Source: M269 sp964640795 | GTDB lineage: Bacteria > Pseudomonadota > Gammaproteobacteria > Enterobacterales > Alteromonadaceae | Assembly: GCA_964640795.1 (NCBI GenBank) | Contig: CAZXIN010000016.1 | Span: forward strand, 1 to 64,000 | DNA: 64,000 nucleotides | Reading direction: 5' to 3' | In this document: positions 10,040-19,052 of the stretch, in pieces | Layout: each line of letters starts with the position of its first letter | Numbering within the stretch: the first letter of the stretch is position 1 | Program-made: the position numbers and the translations under genes | Notes under the pieces: generated by a model | What the model saw: only the letters and a program-made list of their open reading frames with translations | The model's database searches: none | Told to the model about the DNA's origin: nothing

Positions 10040-10056
10040 AGGGGGTTTTGTCCCCT
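10040..10056 (+). terminator. Weak hairpin after the permease gene
   Basis: AGGGG and CCCCT form a 5-bp stem with a 7-base loop shortly after the permease stop codon. There is no T-run after it, so it may only attenuate transcription or stabilise the mRNA. Confidence 0.25.
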
Positions 10057-10105
10057 GTGATTATATTCGCAACTATGTATATGAACTATCGCTAAGTAGC
10101 TTATA

Positions 10106-11749
10106 ATGATAAAAGTTAAAGTTTACACCCGATTTCATAAGCCTTTTCGTGTCATTTTGTTAAGTGATGCACAAGCGTTGCTGGGATTGCCTGTTTTTTT
10201 ATTGAGCTGGTTATACCATAGTGCATTTAAGCCTATTTTCAGGAATTGCGTGCATCTAGCTATAATACCCATTTATTTGATCCCCTCATCAACAAGAAGT
10301 TTGAACCGGAACAGCTTTTTGTTTTATGCAAAAGTGAATATGGGTATTACAACGTTTCTCCTTTACATAGATTGGCAGCATGTTTACATAAATTTGATGC
10401 TTGAGTTTTTGTGCTATGCGATCTTGATGTTTTCACACGCTGTTATTATTAATGTTCTTATTGAAATACAAAGCGCCTATGATGGTCTAGTAGTGCCATC
10501 TAAGCCTGATCCTAATGGTAATAGTTTAAATGATTTCTTTGGTACCTTAGGTCAGAAGATCCCACTATATCTCGTGGATGATGAATGGAGTAGGGCGCCC
10601 ATGGTGGTTTCCTGGATGATCGCTCTGTATTTCATATTCCTGATTATTTCATTTTATTTATTTTCAGCTGATGCATTAGGTCAGGGAATTATCGTGTTCT
10701 TTGCACTGGCAGTATTTACCTTTTTAATAAACTATCGCATTGAACATATAGCTGCGCACGCTCCACGTGGAAAGCTAATAGAATATCGGAACACCAAGCA
10801 CATTTCTGACAAGTTAATGTGGCTAATGGAAAAGGGGCGCGTGTGGTTAGTTTGGCCTGTTAATTTTTTCATGCCCCGTATTTATCATTACTCTCATGCT
10901 GTTATCCACCATAGAGAAAACAATGGACCAGCAGATCCGGTCTCAACGTTGCGTTTTAATCAGAGTCGTTTACTGTCCTTTCAAAAAGGTGTTTTATGGC
11001 ACGGTGTTTTTGTCAGGCTAGTCCCTCTGGAGACATTGCGGTACCTGTATTTCTGCGCAGAAAAAGCTTTATTTAAAAACTGTATCAGGAACTATTTTTT
11101 AGGCTTATTAGTCCTTGGTGTATACCTGGTTTTCTTACCTAAGTGGTTTATGTTTGGCTTAGTCACGACAGTTTTATCGGGGTTTGATGCTTACCTACGT
11201 AGCCTCAAGTTTCATGGATTTCACGATTCTCGAAGAAGTAATGAGATTGATGCCTGCAGCCCCTCACCAATTCATCAGGGACATCATATGCGTCCAAGGA
11301 AATTACACTGCTTATTGGGTGCTGAGCACTCAAGGCATTTCTGGTATGTGAAAGATCAGAAGAGTGAGAATTTCAATATTTTCAAAATGCAGGAATACCG
11401 AGACTTATATCTCAACAATATGTTGATGGTTCAGGCGTTGTTTTGGCAAAAGCAATTTTCCATAATTGATAAGTTCATTGATTCAAGTGAGTTGCAGAGT
11501 AACCGTTATAAACGTTTAGTGACGGGTAATCTGGATAAGATATCAGATGGTTGGCTTGCAGATTTAGATAACAGGCTCTCACCTTTGCTGGGCAGGGCAA
11601 TATTCTGGTTATCCAGTCAACAATCAAGTGGTAAACCATTACTCGAACTTGTGAATACCCAGAGTAACTCAGTGGCGAGAGAAGAACGTGTGAGCAACTT
11701 CTATAGGTTCGTAACCAAAGACAATAGATTGTCTCGAGGCATGTACTAA
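10106..11749 (+). CDS. Membrane di-iron desaturase/hydroxylase-like protein
   Basis: The 547-residue protein has several hydrophobic segments (about 15-40, 70-120, 165-215 and 325-365) and histidine clusters typical of membrane di-iron enzymes of the fatty-acid desaturase/hydroxylase superfamily: HIAAH (about 213), HYSHAVIHH (about 259), FHGFH (about 371) and HQGHH (about 391). The histidine spacing resembles that superfamily, but no specific subfamily is recognised. Inside an NRPS operon it may desaturate or hydroxylate an acyl chain or the peptide itself. The C-terminal 130 residues carry no recognised domain. Enzyme class is moderately sure; substrate is unknown. Confidence 0.7.
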   Translation: MIKVKVYTRFHKPFRVILLSDAQALLGLPVFLLSWLYHSAFKPIFRNCVHLAIIPIYLIPSSTRSLNRNSFLFYAKVNMGITTFLLYIDWQHVYINLMLEFLCYAILMFSHAVIINVLIEIQSAYDGLVVPSKPDPNGNSLNDFFGTLGQKIPLYLVDDEWSRAPMVVSWMIALYFIFLIISFYLFSADALGQGIIVFFALAVFTFLINYRIEHIAAHAPRGKLIEYRNTKHISDKLMWLMEKGRVWLVWPVNFFMPRIYHYSHAVIHHRENNGPADPVSTLRFNQSRLLSFQKGVLWHGVFVRLVPLETLRYLYFCAEKALFKNCIRNYFLGLLVLGVYLVFLPKWFMFGLVTTVLSGFDAYLRSLKFHGFHDSRRSNEIDACSPSPIHQGHHMRPRKLHCLLGAEHSRHFWYVKDQKSENFNIFKMQEYRDLYLNNMLMVQALFWQKQFSIIDKFIDSSELQSNRYKRLVTGNLDKISDGWLADLDNRLSPLLGRAIFWLSSQQSSGKPLLELVNTQSNSVAREERVSNFYRFVTKDNRLSRGMY

Positions 11750-11771
11750 AAATTAAAGAGCGGAATTATAA

Positions 11772-12878
11772 ATGAATAAACAATCAAGGGCACAATATAT
11801 CGCTGACCTAAAGCGAGTTGAAGAAGCCTCAAGCGAATCTTCGGGAAATAATTCCAAAGTGAAGACTACGGTCTTTGTTTTCTTGTTATTAGGGGTAGGT
11901 GCAGTCTCAGGGATCGTTGCACAGGATGCGTTGAATGAAAATATTCTGGTTCCTGATGCAGTAACTTCAAAGTCTGACGAGCTTACCGCAGAAATTTTAA
12001 CAGTCGCTGTATCACAATCGAAGGCAACTCCGATACCTGAAAAACCTGTGCAATCCTCCGATAAATCTCATGCATTAGAAAAGCTAAATGCGACGGGTTA
12101 TGTTATCGCCAGAAGAAAGGCAACGGTGTCTTCCAGAGTATTAGGTCGCATTGAGGAGCTTTATGTAGAAGAAGGTTCTAAGGTCAGCAAAGATCAAAAA
12201 CTTGCTCAGCTTGATAATCAAATTGAGACCTATCAGCTGGGGCTGGCTGAAGCGCGTCTGGCCAGTGCTTCAGCCTCAGCAAATCAAGTTAAAGCTCAAT
12301 TTAAAGATGCTGAAGTCAAATATTTAAGAGGCGTTGACCTGGCGAAAAGTGAGTTTATCTCCAGTGACGAGCTGGAAACTCTTGAGTCTGCCATGAACAT
12401 CCAAAAGGCTTCTTATGAAGCTGCATTGCAACAGGTAAACGTAGAAAAACACGAAGTGGCTATACAAAAGCAACTGTTGGAAAATCTCGTTATTTATGCG
12501 CCCTTTGACGGTACTATCATCAGTAAAAATGCCAATGAAGGAGAAATCGTATCTCCGTCTTCCGCAGGCGGTGGTTTTACCAGAACAGGTATCTATACAT
12601 TGGTAGATATGGACTCATTAGAAGTGGAAATTGAAGTGAGTGAGAGCTACATCAGCCGCGTAGCTTCTGGCGCTATCGCGTCCATCTCATTGAATGCCGT
12701 ACCCGAAGTCGAGTTCCCAGCAGAAGTGATTGCCATTATTCCGACAGCTGATAGAAGAAACGAAACCATCAAGGTGAGGCTGTCATTGTTGCAGCGAGAC
12801 AACCGTATCCTACCTGATATGGCGGTTAGAGTGAAACTCAATGAGGGCGATGAGAGTTTCGCCTCGGTTAATTTTTAG
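11772..12878 (+). CDS. HlyD/MacA-type membrane fusion protein
   Basis: The 368-residue protein has one N-terminal membrane anchor (about 33-52), a biotinyl-lipoyl-like hairpin (ATGYVIARRKATVSS near 110), an alpha-helical coiled hairpin (about 150-235) and a beta-barrel region. This is the domain order of MacA/RND-type periplasmic adaptor proteins. With the ATPase and two FtsX permeases it would complete an inner-membrane-to-outer-membrane export pump. No TolC-type outer-membrane channel is present in the window, so a housekeeping TolC would be needed. Confidence 0.9.
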   Translation: MNKQSRAQYIADLKRVEEASSESSGNNSKVKTTVFVFLLLGVGAVSGIVAQDALNENILVPDAVTSKSDELTAEILTVAVSQSKATPIPEKPVQSSDKSHALEKLNATGYVIARRKATVSSRVLGRIEELYVEEGSKVSKDQKLAQLDNQIETYQLGLAEARLASASASANQVKAQFKDAEVKYLRGVDLAKSEFISSDELETLESAMNIQKASYEAALQQVNVEKHEVAIQKQLLENLVIYAPFDGTIISKNANEGEIVSPSSAGGGFTRTGIYTLVDMDSLEVEIEVSESYISRVASGAIASISLNAVPEVEFPAEVIAIIPTADRRNETIKVRLSLLQRDNRILPDMAVRVKLNEGDESFASVNF

Positions 12879-12899
12879 ACCCGAATTCAAGGAGTTATA

Positions 12900-13667
12900 G
12901 TGAAACAGTTACATCCATGGTGGGTTAGCTTCAAAGATAGCCCTAATCCGAAGTTAACGCTGTTGTGTTTTTCATACGCAGGCGGTAGCCCTCTTACTTT
13001 TCATGAATGGCATAAGTGGTTGGATCCAAGGGTTCGCGTTGTTTCTGTTTTATTACCTGGACGAGCAACGAGAATAATGGAACCAGCTATCGACAAAATG
13101 GATGTTATCGTTGATGCTTTGCTACCTTCAATTCAACAGGTAGTTGAAGGCGATTACGCTATGTTTGGCCATAGTCTGGGCTCCAGAGTGGCATTGCAAT
13201 TATGCAAAAAGCTCAAAGAAGTTGGCGGACAATTACCATCTCACTTCTTTGCTTCTGGCAGCAGTGCGCCTCATAAACCTAGCAAAGAGAGGATACTTTA
13301 TAATTTACCTGACAAAGAGTTTATCGAAGAACTGGGTAACCTTAATGGTACTCCCAGAGAAGTCCTTGAAAACAAAGAGCTAATGCAGCTTTATTTACCC
13401 ATGTTGAGAGCCGATTTTAAGATTGCTGATACATTTAAATATGAGATTTCCGAAAAATTACCAGTGGACTTATCTATTTTTCGTGGCGAGTTAGATCATG
13501 AGGTTCAGGTAGAGAGCTCAGTAGCATGGCGAGAGGTTTTTGACGGCACATCTGAGTTTGTGCAATTCAAAGGTGATCACTTTTTTATCGAGGAATACAA
13601 ACAACAAGTTGTGGTTAAGGTCATGCAAAAATTGGGTCACTTATTACAACCTCGTGCTGTTGCCTAA
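12900..13667 (+). CDS. Type II thioesterase (GrsT/TEII family)
   Basis: The 255-residue alpha/beta hydrolase has the nucleophile elbow FGHSLGSRVAL (Ser about 91), the acid in RGELDHEV and the catalytic His in KGDHFF. It matches the stand-alone editing thioesterases of NRPS and PKS clusters, which remove wrong acyl groups from carrier domains. It starts with GTG behind AAGGAG. No integrated thioesterase is visible on the two NRPSs, so this enzyme might also help release the product, but that is speculation. It is the last gene of the cluster. Confidence 0.92.
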   Translation: MKQLHPWWVSFKDSPNPKLTLLCFSYAGGSPLTFHEWHKWLDPRVRVVSVLLPGRATRIMEPAIDKMDVIVDALLPSIQQVVEGDYAMFGHSLGSRVALQLCKKLKEVGGQLPSHFFASGSSAPHKPSKERILYNLPDKEFIEELGNLNGTPREVLENKELMQLYLPMLRADFKIADTFKYEISEKLPVDLSIFRGELDHEVQVESSVAWREVFDGTSEFVQFKGDHFFIEEYKQQVVVKVMQKLGHLLQPRAVA

Positions 13668-13790
13668 TCTTCGCGCATTGATAGTCCTCAGTTTGCAGGG
13701 TTGATTGTAGAGGATTTTATACCTATAGAACGGTAGTAATAGTAATTATTGTATATAACGCGTTGATAAGAGTTAGGCATATCCCTTGTG

Positions 13791-15122
13791 TTATAACTTA
13801 CGAGTGGCTCCTTTTCTAATCCTATCGCGGTGAGCTGGCGCTACATAAACTTCCACTGTCGTTTTGACACTTGCATGACCTAATTCTTCGGCTAGCATGG
13901 TTTCATTAATTTCGTCTAAAGCTTGTGTTGCTCCTGTATGCCTTAACCAATGAGAAGATGCACCTGCAATAGCATGTGCTTGCTGATGTTTGTTATTGGC
14001 GACTAGCTTTTTAATGACTAGGTCGAAAGCTTCTTCAACCATGTTGTTCAAGCTATCTTGATGCAGCGGTGCTCCTGTTTTCATTGATGGCATAATGGGT
14101 GTGTTTTCATCAATATGGGGGAGGGGGCTCAGACCTAATGCAACTCTGTATCTGGTGAGAACATGATCAACAAAACTGTCTGGAACCGTGACCAAACGTT
14201 CCTTTTTACCTTTTCCAATAATACTTAAAACCCAACCTTCGCCGGATGCATCTTGTCTAAAGTGACCAAAAACAGGAACGAAGTAATCCTTATGAGATAG
14301 CTCAGAAATGCGCAAAAACAGTACTTTCAATGCAAGCACTAAAAAACGATGTTTTTCATAATAAGGGGTTTCATCAGCGGCAGATGTTAAAGTTTCAACA
14401 AACAAGTCCCATGTATCATCATCTATAGTATGAGGAGGCTTGTAAACTTTACCTTTAATCAAATATTTACAACTTCGTTTAACAAGAGGTAACGGGTTCC
14501 TTAGTATATGGCCAGACTCATTGAGCTCTTTTAGGAAGACATTGAGTGAAGCATAAGCATTTTGTAACGAAGTTTGGTTAATACTGTAAGCTTTCTTTGG
14601 GCGTGTCATGCTGATTTTATCTGGAGATATAAGCTCATCTGTTTTTCGACTGGCTTTCGATTGCCTCATGACAAAAGGACGCCAGTTTGGGTTAACAATG
14701 CGTACATCAGTTTTCGCTTTAGATTTAAATCGACTAGCAATTGTGGTGTCGGCTATCAGCGCTTTAGGAGGTGACCATATCCAATCAATATAATCTCTGA
14801 CATCTTCAACGTTTATATCTAAAATGGACTTTTTTCTTTCATTCCATAAAAACAAGATAAACCTTTCTGATTCATTTCTAAAACGATTTTGTGTACCAAC
14901 AGAGCTGCCGACGACATTGTTCAAGAAACCGAGTAGTAGTTTCAAATCTCTTTTTGCGGAGACTCCAGAATGTTCAATATCTTCTAAATAAAGTGTTAAA
15001 GAAGGATAGATGTGATTGAACTCATTAGAGCCAATCAATGACAACTGTTGTGGGATCAGTTTAAAAGTATCGGTAATTGGATGATATTTCATAAGATGGC
15101 TGAACTTCCGTTTAGGTCTCAA
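13791..15122 (-). CDS. Tyrosine recombinase / phage-type integrase
   Basis: The 443-residue protein has the C-terminal catalytic residues of tyrosine recombinases: Arg in FLRISELSH, HWLRHTGAT (His-x-x-Arg), LGHASVKTT and the nucleophile Tyr in VEVYV. The N-terminal 120 residues form the usual SAM-like DNA-binding domain. It faces the end of the NRPS cluster and is separated from it by only 123 bases. It differs from the second recombinase at 55.4 kb in length and sequence. It may mobilise a genomic island that includes the NRPS genes or the catabolic island. Confidence 0.92.
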   Translation of the reverse strand: MRPKRKFSHLMKYHPITDTFKLIPQQLSLIGSNEFNHIYPSLTLYLEDIEHSGVSAKRDLKLLLGFLNNVVGSSVGTQNRFRNESERFILFLWNERKKSILDINVEDVRDYIDWIWSPPKALIADTTIASRFKSKAKTDVRIVNPNWRPFVMRQSKASRKTDELISPDKISMTRPKKAYSINQTSLQNAYASLNVFLKELNESGHILRNPLPLVKRSCKYLIKGKVYKPPHTIDDDTWDLFVETLTSAADETPYYEKHRFLVLALKVLFLRISELSHKDYFVPVFGHFRQDASGEGWVLSIIGKGKKERLVTVPDSFVDHVLTRYRVALGLSPLPHIDENTPIMPSMKTGAPLHQDSLNNMVEEAFDLVIKKLVANNKHQQAHAIAGASSHWLRHTGATQALDEINETMLAEELGHASVKTTVEVYVAPAHRDRIRKGATRKL

Positions 15123-15222
15123 ATTTATGATATTTTATCATAACTGGTTGAATTTAAATGATTACCTGTAGGTTTTCTTAAAAAACCAAATGGACGTACA
15201 ACTAAATTACTTAAATTCTTCC

Positions 15223-15390
15223 AAGTAATTCACTTAAATTCCAAATAAAGTTTTTAAGTTTTCGCCCCAGCTCTCCTCGTCACGTTACGTGAATCTTTTT
15301 GGATAAGCAGTCACAAAATTTAATTTCATCAACGTAGAAGCGCGTTCAGCTTAAGTGATTGTTCTTAAGGTAAAAGTAAGTGAATTACTT
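15223..15390. repeat. Exact 14-bp inverted repeat beside the integrase gene
   Basis: AAGTAATTCACTTA at 15223-15236 is the exact reverse complement of TAAGTGAATTACTT at 15377-15390, with 140 bases between. The pair lies 100-270 bases upstream of the integrase start. It could be recombinase arm sites or a regulator-binding pair; function is not shown by sequence. Confidence 0.7.
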
Positions 15391-15602
15391 ATTTTGAAAG
15401 TTGTATTCCCAAATAACGGTCAATTCTTAAGGCTTTTAACTTCGATTAAGCCTTGTTTTTCTTAGTTTTAGGAAAAACGTATGGTGAGAAATCAAAATAT
15501 CTTACCCTCAATCAATTTTGAATTGACCAACTTTTCTTTAAACCTTACACGTTACTACAACGAGAATTCTTTGAGAGATGGGCATGATAATTGTGTTAAC
15601 AC

Positions 15603-15627
15603 AAAAAAGCCGCTTTCGCGGCTTTTT
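15603..15627. terminator. Bidirectional intrinsic terminator
   Basis: A-run, GCCGC, TTTC loop, GCGGC, then a T-run form a short strong hairpin that would work on either strand. No clear gene ends here, so it may mark a lost gene. Confidence 0.8.
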
Positions 15628-15750
15628 GTTTTGATCGAGTTGATTACTCTCAACCAAAGTCGTGTCGAAACACCTTTGCTAGAAGCTTAATTATATGGCT
15701 ATTCGCGGATTACGCAATAATCTGTTCATGTCTTTACTTTAAGCACAAAA

Positions 15751-15772
15751 AAACCGCCTTGGTGAGCGGTTT
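15751..15772 (-). terminator. Intrinsic terminator, minus strand
   Basis: Read on the minus strand, AAACCGC and GCGGTTT form a stem followed by a run of T residues. It could end transcription of the small frame at 15910-16125 or of the lipA operon. Confidence 0.65.
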
Positions 15773-15909
15773 CTTGCTGCAGCTGACTGAAGAAGTCGAT
15801 TGCATGTTTCGTAATGAAACACCGTAGCAGGCTTAAACTAAGTATAAGTCTATATACAAATAACACAACAAGCTAATCATTCAGTCTAAACCAGTATCAC
15901 TAATAAGCC

Positions 15910-16125
15910 TTATACATTGGGCACTGAGTAGCCGTATTCGTTATTCTTTGTAACCAAGGCAACGGCAATTGATATGGCACCATAAAATTTCATCAGAAAA
16001 ACGTAGCCTTTAAGTCTGTCGTCAACAATCTTATATTCGAATACTTGAGGATTAGCACCATTAGACTCTCTATCCATGGAAAAGCGTGATATGCGTTCAA
16101 TTGTGTCGTCAGTATGAGATGACAA
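15910..16125 (-). CDS. Hypothetical small protein (71 aa)
   Basis: I do not recognise this protein. It has a polar N-terminal half (TDDTIERISRFSMDRES), one short hydrophobic stretch near residues 45-59 (VFLMKFYGAISIAVALV) and a polar tail. It lies downstream of lipA and upstream of a minus-strand terminator. It may be the remainder of a longer gene or not a gene at all. Confidence 0.3.
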   Translation of the reverse strand: MSSHTDDTIERISRFSMDRESNGANPQVFEYKIVDDRLKGYVFLMKFYGAISIAVALVTKNNEYGYSVPNV

Positions 16126-16270
16126 GCGACATTTCAGATGGTGTCTATCGACCTCCAGTTATAAATGCCCCATAACCCCAATAAAAAGTTCAAAGGATTT
16201 TTATAGCGTTGCCCCATAGAAGTACCTGGCATGTTTTTGACATTTTTGTTAATACCTATTGGTTCAAGCA

Positions 16271-17230
16271 TTATATCTCTTCTCCAGCTGCCTGCTTGTC
16301 TGCATGATAGCTAGAACGCACCATTGGGCCACATGCGGCATGAGTAAATCCGACCTTTTTAGCGTAATCATTGAGTTCATTAAATTCATCAGGATGGACA
16401 TAGCGTTTTAATGGGTAGTGATGTTTACTTGGTTGCAAGTATTGACCCAGCGTTAGCATATCCACATTGTGATCACGAAGGTCGTTTAACACTTGTTCCA
16501 TTTCTTGTTTATTTTCTCCCATCCCCATCATTAACCCAGATTTAGTCGGAATAGCAGGATGCTGAGACTTAAATTTTTTCAATAAAGTTAGAGACCATTC
16601 ATAATTTGCACCAGGTCGGCATTCACGATATAAGCGAGGAATAGTTTCCAAATTATGATTAAAAACGTCAGGAACGCCTTGTTTAAATATTTCAAGAGCT
16701 TTGTCCATACGGCCCCTAAAATCAGGAACCAGGACTTCGATTTTAGTATTTGGGCTGTGTTGGCGAATAGCGTTGATGCAATCCACAAAATGTTGAGCCC
16801 CGCCATCCCGTAAATCATCTCTGTCTACTGACGTGATGACAACGTAGCTGAGATTCATTTCAGCAATTGTGCGAGCTAACTTCTCTGGTTCTTCTGCACT
16901 AGGAGGCAATGGTTTACCGTGAGCTACATCACAAAAAGGACAACGCCTTGTGCATATGTCTCCTAGGATCATAAATGTCGCTGTACCGTGGGTAAAACAT
17001 TCAGCTAAGTTGGGGCAACTTGCCTCTTCACAAACTGAATAAAGGCCATTTTTTCTGAGGGTTCGTTTAATCGAATCAACCTTCTCAGTAGAGCTAGGGA
17101 GCTTGATTTTAATCCACTCTGGCTTTTTTAGTCTATGCTCTTTTTCAGTGGGCAATATTGTAATCGGGATATGTTTTACTTTTTGATCGTCTCTAAGTTT
17201 TACTCCGGCTTGAACGCGTGCAGTTGACAT
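16271..17230 (-). CDS. lipA: Lipoyl synthase
   Basis: The 319-residue radical-SAM enzyme inserts two sulfur atoms into octanoyl groups on carrier domains. Both iron-sulfur cluster motifs are present: the auxiliary CEEASCPNLAEC (about 68-79) and the radical-SAM CTRRCPFC (about 94-101), plus the C-terminal RSSY serine. It is the last gene of a long minus-strand operon starting near 22.2 kb and begins two bases after the dehalogenase stop. Housekeeping lipA usually sits beside lipB; here it travels with lipoyl-domain, E2 and lipoate-ligase genes, so it is probably a dedicated copy for this pathway. Confidence 0.95.
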   Translation of the reverse strand: MSTARVQAGVKLRDDQKVKHIPITILPTEKEHRLKKPEWIKIKLPSSTEKVDSIKRTLRKNGLYSVCEEASCPNLAECFTHGTATFMILGDICTRRCPFCDVAHGKPLPPSAEEPEKLARTIAEMNLSYVVITSVDRDDLRDGGAQHFVDCINAIRQHSPNTKIEVLVPDFRGRMDKALEIFKQGVPDVFNHNLETIPRLYRECRPGANYEWSLTLLKKFKSQHPAIPTKSGLMMGMGENKQEMEQVLNDLRDHNVDMLTLGQYLQPSKHHYPLKRYVHPDEFNELNDYAKKVGFTHAACGPMVRSSYHADKQAAGEEI

Positions 17231-17232
17231 GT

Positions 17233-17982
17233 TTAACCTCTCTCATTCAAGCTAAAAGGTAAGCCACCGTAATATAAAATACTTTGATCCTTGGCCTTTT
17301 CTGATGAGCCAGCCTCCAAACACAAATGACTCAATTCTCTAAGGTTCTCTATTTCTGCAGTAGGTTGTTTTCCCCAAGGGTCTAAGTGGCCCTTGCTATC
17401 TCGGTTAAGCCAAACAGCTTTCCAACCCTCTGATAACGCTCCATACACATCAAAAGAATTGCTTGAAACTAACCATGTCTCGTTTTTAGTTGACAGGGTT
17501 TGCTTCAAAAAGTGTTTGTATACTTTGGGATCAGGTTTAAAACTTTGAACATCATGAACGCTAACTACACCTTCAAAAAGGTGCAAAATATTTGCCTGCT
17601 GTAAAAGAGGCTCTAGCTGTTCACGTAATCCATTAGAAAAAGCAAAAACTCTTACTTTATGTTGTTTCAATTCTGCCAGAGTTTTCTTTACATCTTCAAA
17701 TGCAGGAAGTGACGAATATTCCTGCAATAGTGATTGACGATCATCTTTTGATAGCGCGAGTTGCATTGATTCGCATGTATAATCCAGAGACTGCTTAGTG
17801 CATATTGAAAAGTCTTCGTACTTGCCCATAAGTCCTTTTCGAAAACTATATTCGAGCTGCTTTTGCCGCCAATTGGCAGCAAATTCGTCCGCTTGTGAGC
17901 CGACATACTCGCGAAGTTTTTCTGCGACAGCTTGAGTGTCGATCAATGTACCATATACGTCAAAAGCCAATGTTATTGCCAT
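17233..17982 (-). CDS. L-2-haloacid dehalogenase (HAD superfamily, type II)
   Basis: The 249-residue protein has the HAD nucleophile motif FDVYGTLID (Asp8), followed by WRQKQLEYSFRKGLMG-type sequence (about 39-54) that is characteristic of (S)-2-haloacid dehalogenases such as DhlB. Motif II is FAFSNG, the lysine lies in SFKPDP, and the acid region is VSSNSFDVYGA. These enzymes hydrolyse 2-haloalkanoic acids to hydroxy acids and halide in the cytoplasm. The gene is between a GST and lipA in the TetR-flanked operon. Paired with the haloalkane dehalogenase at 45.2 kb, it suggests organohalide breakdown. The actual substrate is unknown. Confidence 0.88.
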   Translation of the reverse strand: MAITLAFDVYGTLIDTQAVAEKLREYVGSQADEFAANWRQKQLEYSFRKGLMGKYEDFSICTKQSLDYTCESMQLALSKDDRQSLLQEYSSLPAFEDVKKTLAELKQHKVRVFAFSNGLREQLEPLLQQANILHLFEGVVSVHDVQSFKPDPKVYKHFLKQTLSTKNETWLVSSNSFDVYGALSEGWKAVWLNRDSKGHLDPWGKQPTAEIENLRELSHLCLEAGSSEKAKDQSILYYGGLPFSLNERG

Positions 17983-17992
17983 TGAAATTCCC

Positions 17993-18643
17993 TTAGACTA
18001 GGTTGCTGTCAAAGTTGGCAAGATGAAAATTAGTGCTTTTGGGAATATTCAACCCTCTTGCACAGCTAGGTCTAGCTTCAATTAACGCCAACCAACGTTG
18101 TAGATTTTCATACTCTTCAATTGAAACACCAGCCCATCCATGTATACGTGCCCATGCCCAATTTGCAATGTCTGCAATGGAAAAGTCACCAGCAAGATAT
18201 TCGTTTTCCTTTAGCTGAGTGTCAAGAACGCCTAGCAAGCGCTTTGTTTCATTCTGATATCGCTCTATTGCAGCTGGAATTTTTTCTGGAAAGTAGCGAT
18301 GAAATACATTGGCTTGTCCTTGCATAGGTCCGAGGCCACCCATTTGGAACATTAACCATTGGAGTACTTTCGTTCGCGTTTTGGTGTCTGTAGGGAGAAG
18401 CTTTCCTGTTTTTTCAGCAAGGTAAATCATGATCGCACCTGATTCAAAAACAGCTAGGTTATTGTTTTCCTTATCAACAATGGCTGGTATTCGTCCGTTG
18501 GGGTTAATGTTTAGAAACGGCAAATCCTTTTGGACATTAGTTCCAATATCAATAGGGACAACGTTATAGTCCAATCCCATCTCCTCTAAAGTACAGGATG
18601 CTTTCCAACCATTTGGTGTCGTCCAAGTATATAAATCAATCAC
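17993..18643 (-). CDS. Glutathione S-transferase, Ure2p/YfcG-like
   Basis: The 216-residue protein has an N-terminal thioredoxin-like domain (LYTWTTPNGWKAS, NPNGRIPAI, ESGAIMIYLAEKTG) and an all-alpha C-terminal domain (MFQMGGLGPMQGQ, DFSIADIANW). The TPNG start and MGGLGPMQGQ motif are typical of the Ure2p/YfcG class, which often show disulfide reductase or peroxidase activity. It starts with GTG behind GGGAG. It is a close paralog of the protein at 41856-42542, which is controlled by a similar promoter. Confidence 0.92.
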   Translation of the reverse strand: MIDLYTWTTPNGWKASCTLEEMGLDYNVVPIDIGTNVQKDLPFLNINPNGRIPAIVDKENNNLAVFESGAIMIYLAEKTGKLLPTDTKTRTKVLQWLMFQMGGLGPMQGQANVFHRYFPEKIPAAIERYQNETKRLLGVLDTQLKENEYLAGDFSIADIANWAWARIHGWAGVSIEEYENLQRWLALIEARPSCARGLNIPKSTNFHLANFDSNLV

Positions 18644-18664
18644 CGCGTTTCTCCCGATAAAGAA

Positions 18665-19042
18665 TTAACTAACCAGAGTGTTGTTAATGCAACGTTCGAA
18701 TCCAGCCTGAAATTCAACAATAATAGGCGATAGCCCCGACAACATTGATTTCACTTCGTCATTTGGATTCCCTAAAACGATCATGTCTATAGAAGTACAG
18801 GCGCCAACAAATCGTTCAGCGAATTGGCCAAAATTTGTTAGGTGCAGCTTAGCGGCAGCGGAATCACGGAAGCGCTCATATAGCCCACAAAACGTTTCGT
18901 TCTCGTTAAAGCACCATTCGTAAGCTAAAGTATCGGGCTCACCTTGAGCCGATAGAATCATCTCATCCATAACAGTTTTAAAACTAGAAAGGTTATCTGG
19001 CGCAATTTCTATTTTTAGCAACCAATGAACAGCTTTTGACAT
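18665..19042 (-). CDS. Small monooxygenase-like (ABM fold) protein
   Basis: The 125-residue protein resembles antibiotic-biosynthesis-monooxygenase-type ferredoxin-like domains: an initial beta strand (VHWLLKIEIAP), a helix, then ETFCGLYERFRDSAAAKLHL, a pattern common in quinol or heme-handling ABM proteins. No metal or cofactor ligand can be assigned. It lies in the operon between the lipoate ligase and the GST. Its function could be oxidative or simply substrate binding. Confidence 0.6.
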   Translation of the reverse strand: MSKAVHWLLKIEIAPDNLSSFKTVMDEMILSAQGEPDTLAYEWCFNENETFCGLYERFRDSAAAKLHLTNFGQFAERFVGACTSIDMIVLGNPNDEVKSMLSGLSPIIVEFQAGFERCINNTLVS

Positions 19043-19052
19043 TTTAATTTCC

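Larger units (their letters stand above)
15123..15909. other. Intergenic region upstream of the integrase
   Basis: No convincing gene is seen in these roughly 790 bases. The region holds an exact 14-bp inverted repeat (15223-15236 and 15377-15390), several partial TTAAATT/ACTTAA repeats, and two intrinsic-terminator hairpins (15603 and 15751). This is the place where integrase arm-binding sites or an attachment site would be expected. A 69-codon frame at 15481-15690 runs through a terminator and is not credited as a gene. Confidence 0.6.

Noticed and set aside
15481..15690. 69-codon open frame after the integrase region
   Set aside because: It runs through a strong bidirectional terminator, has no ribosome-binding site and resembles nothing.
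15640..15900. tRNA or tmRNA as integration target near the integrase
   Set aside because: Looked for T-loop (GGTTCGAAT-type) and CCA ends on both strands and found none.
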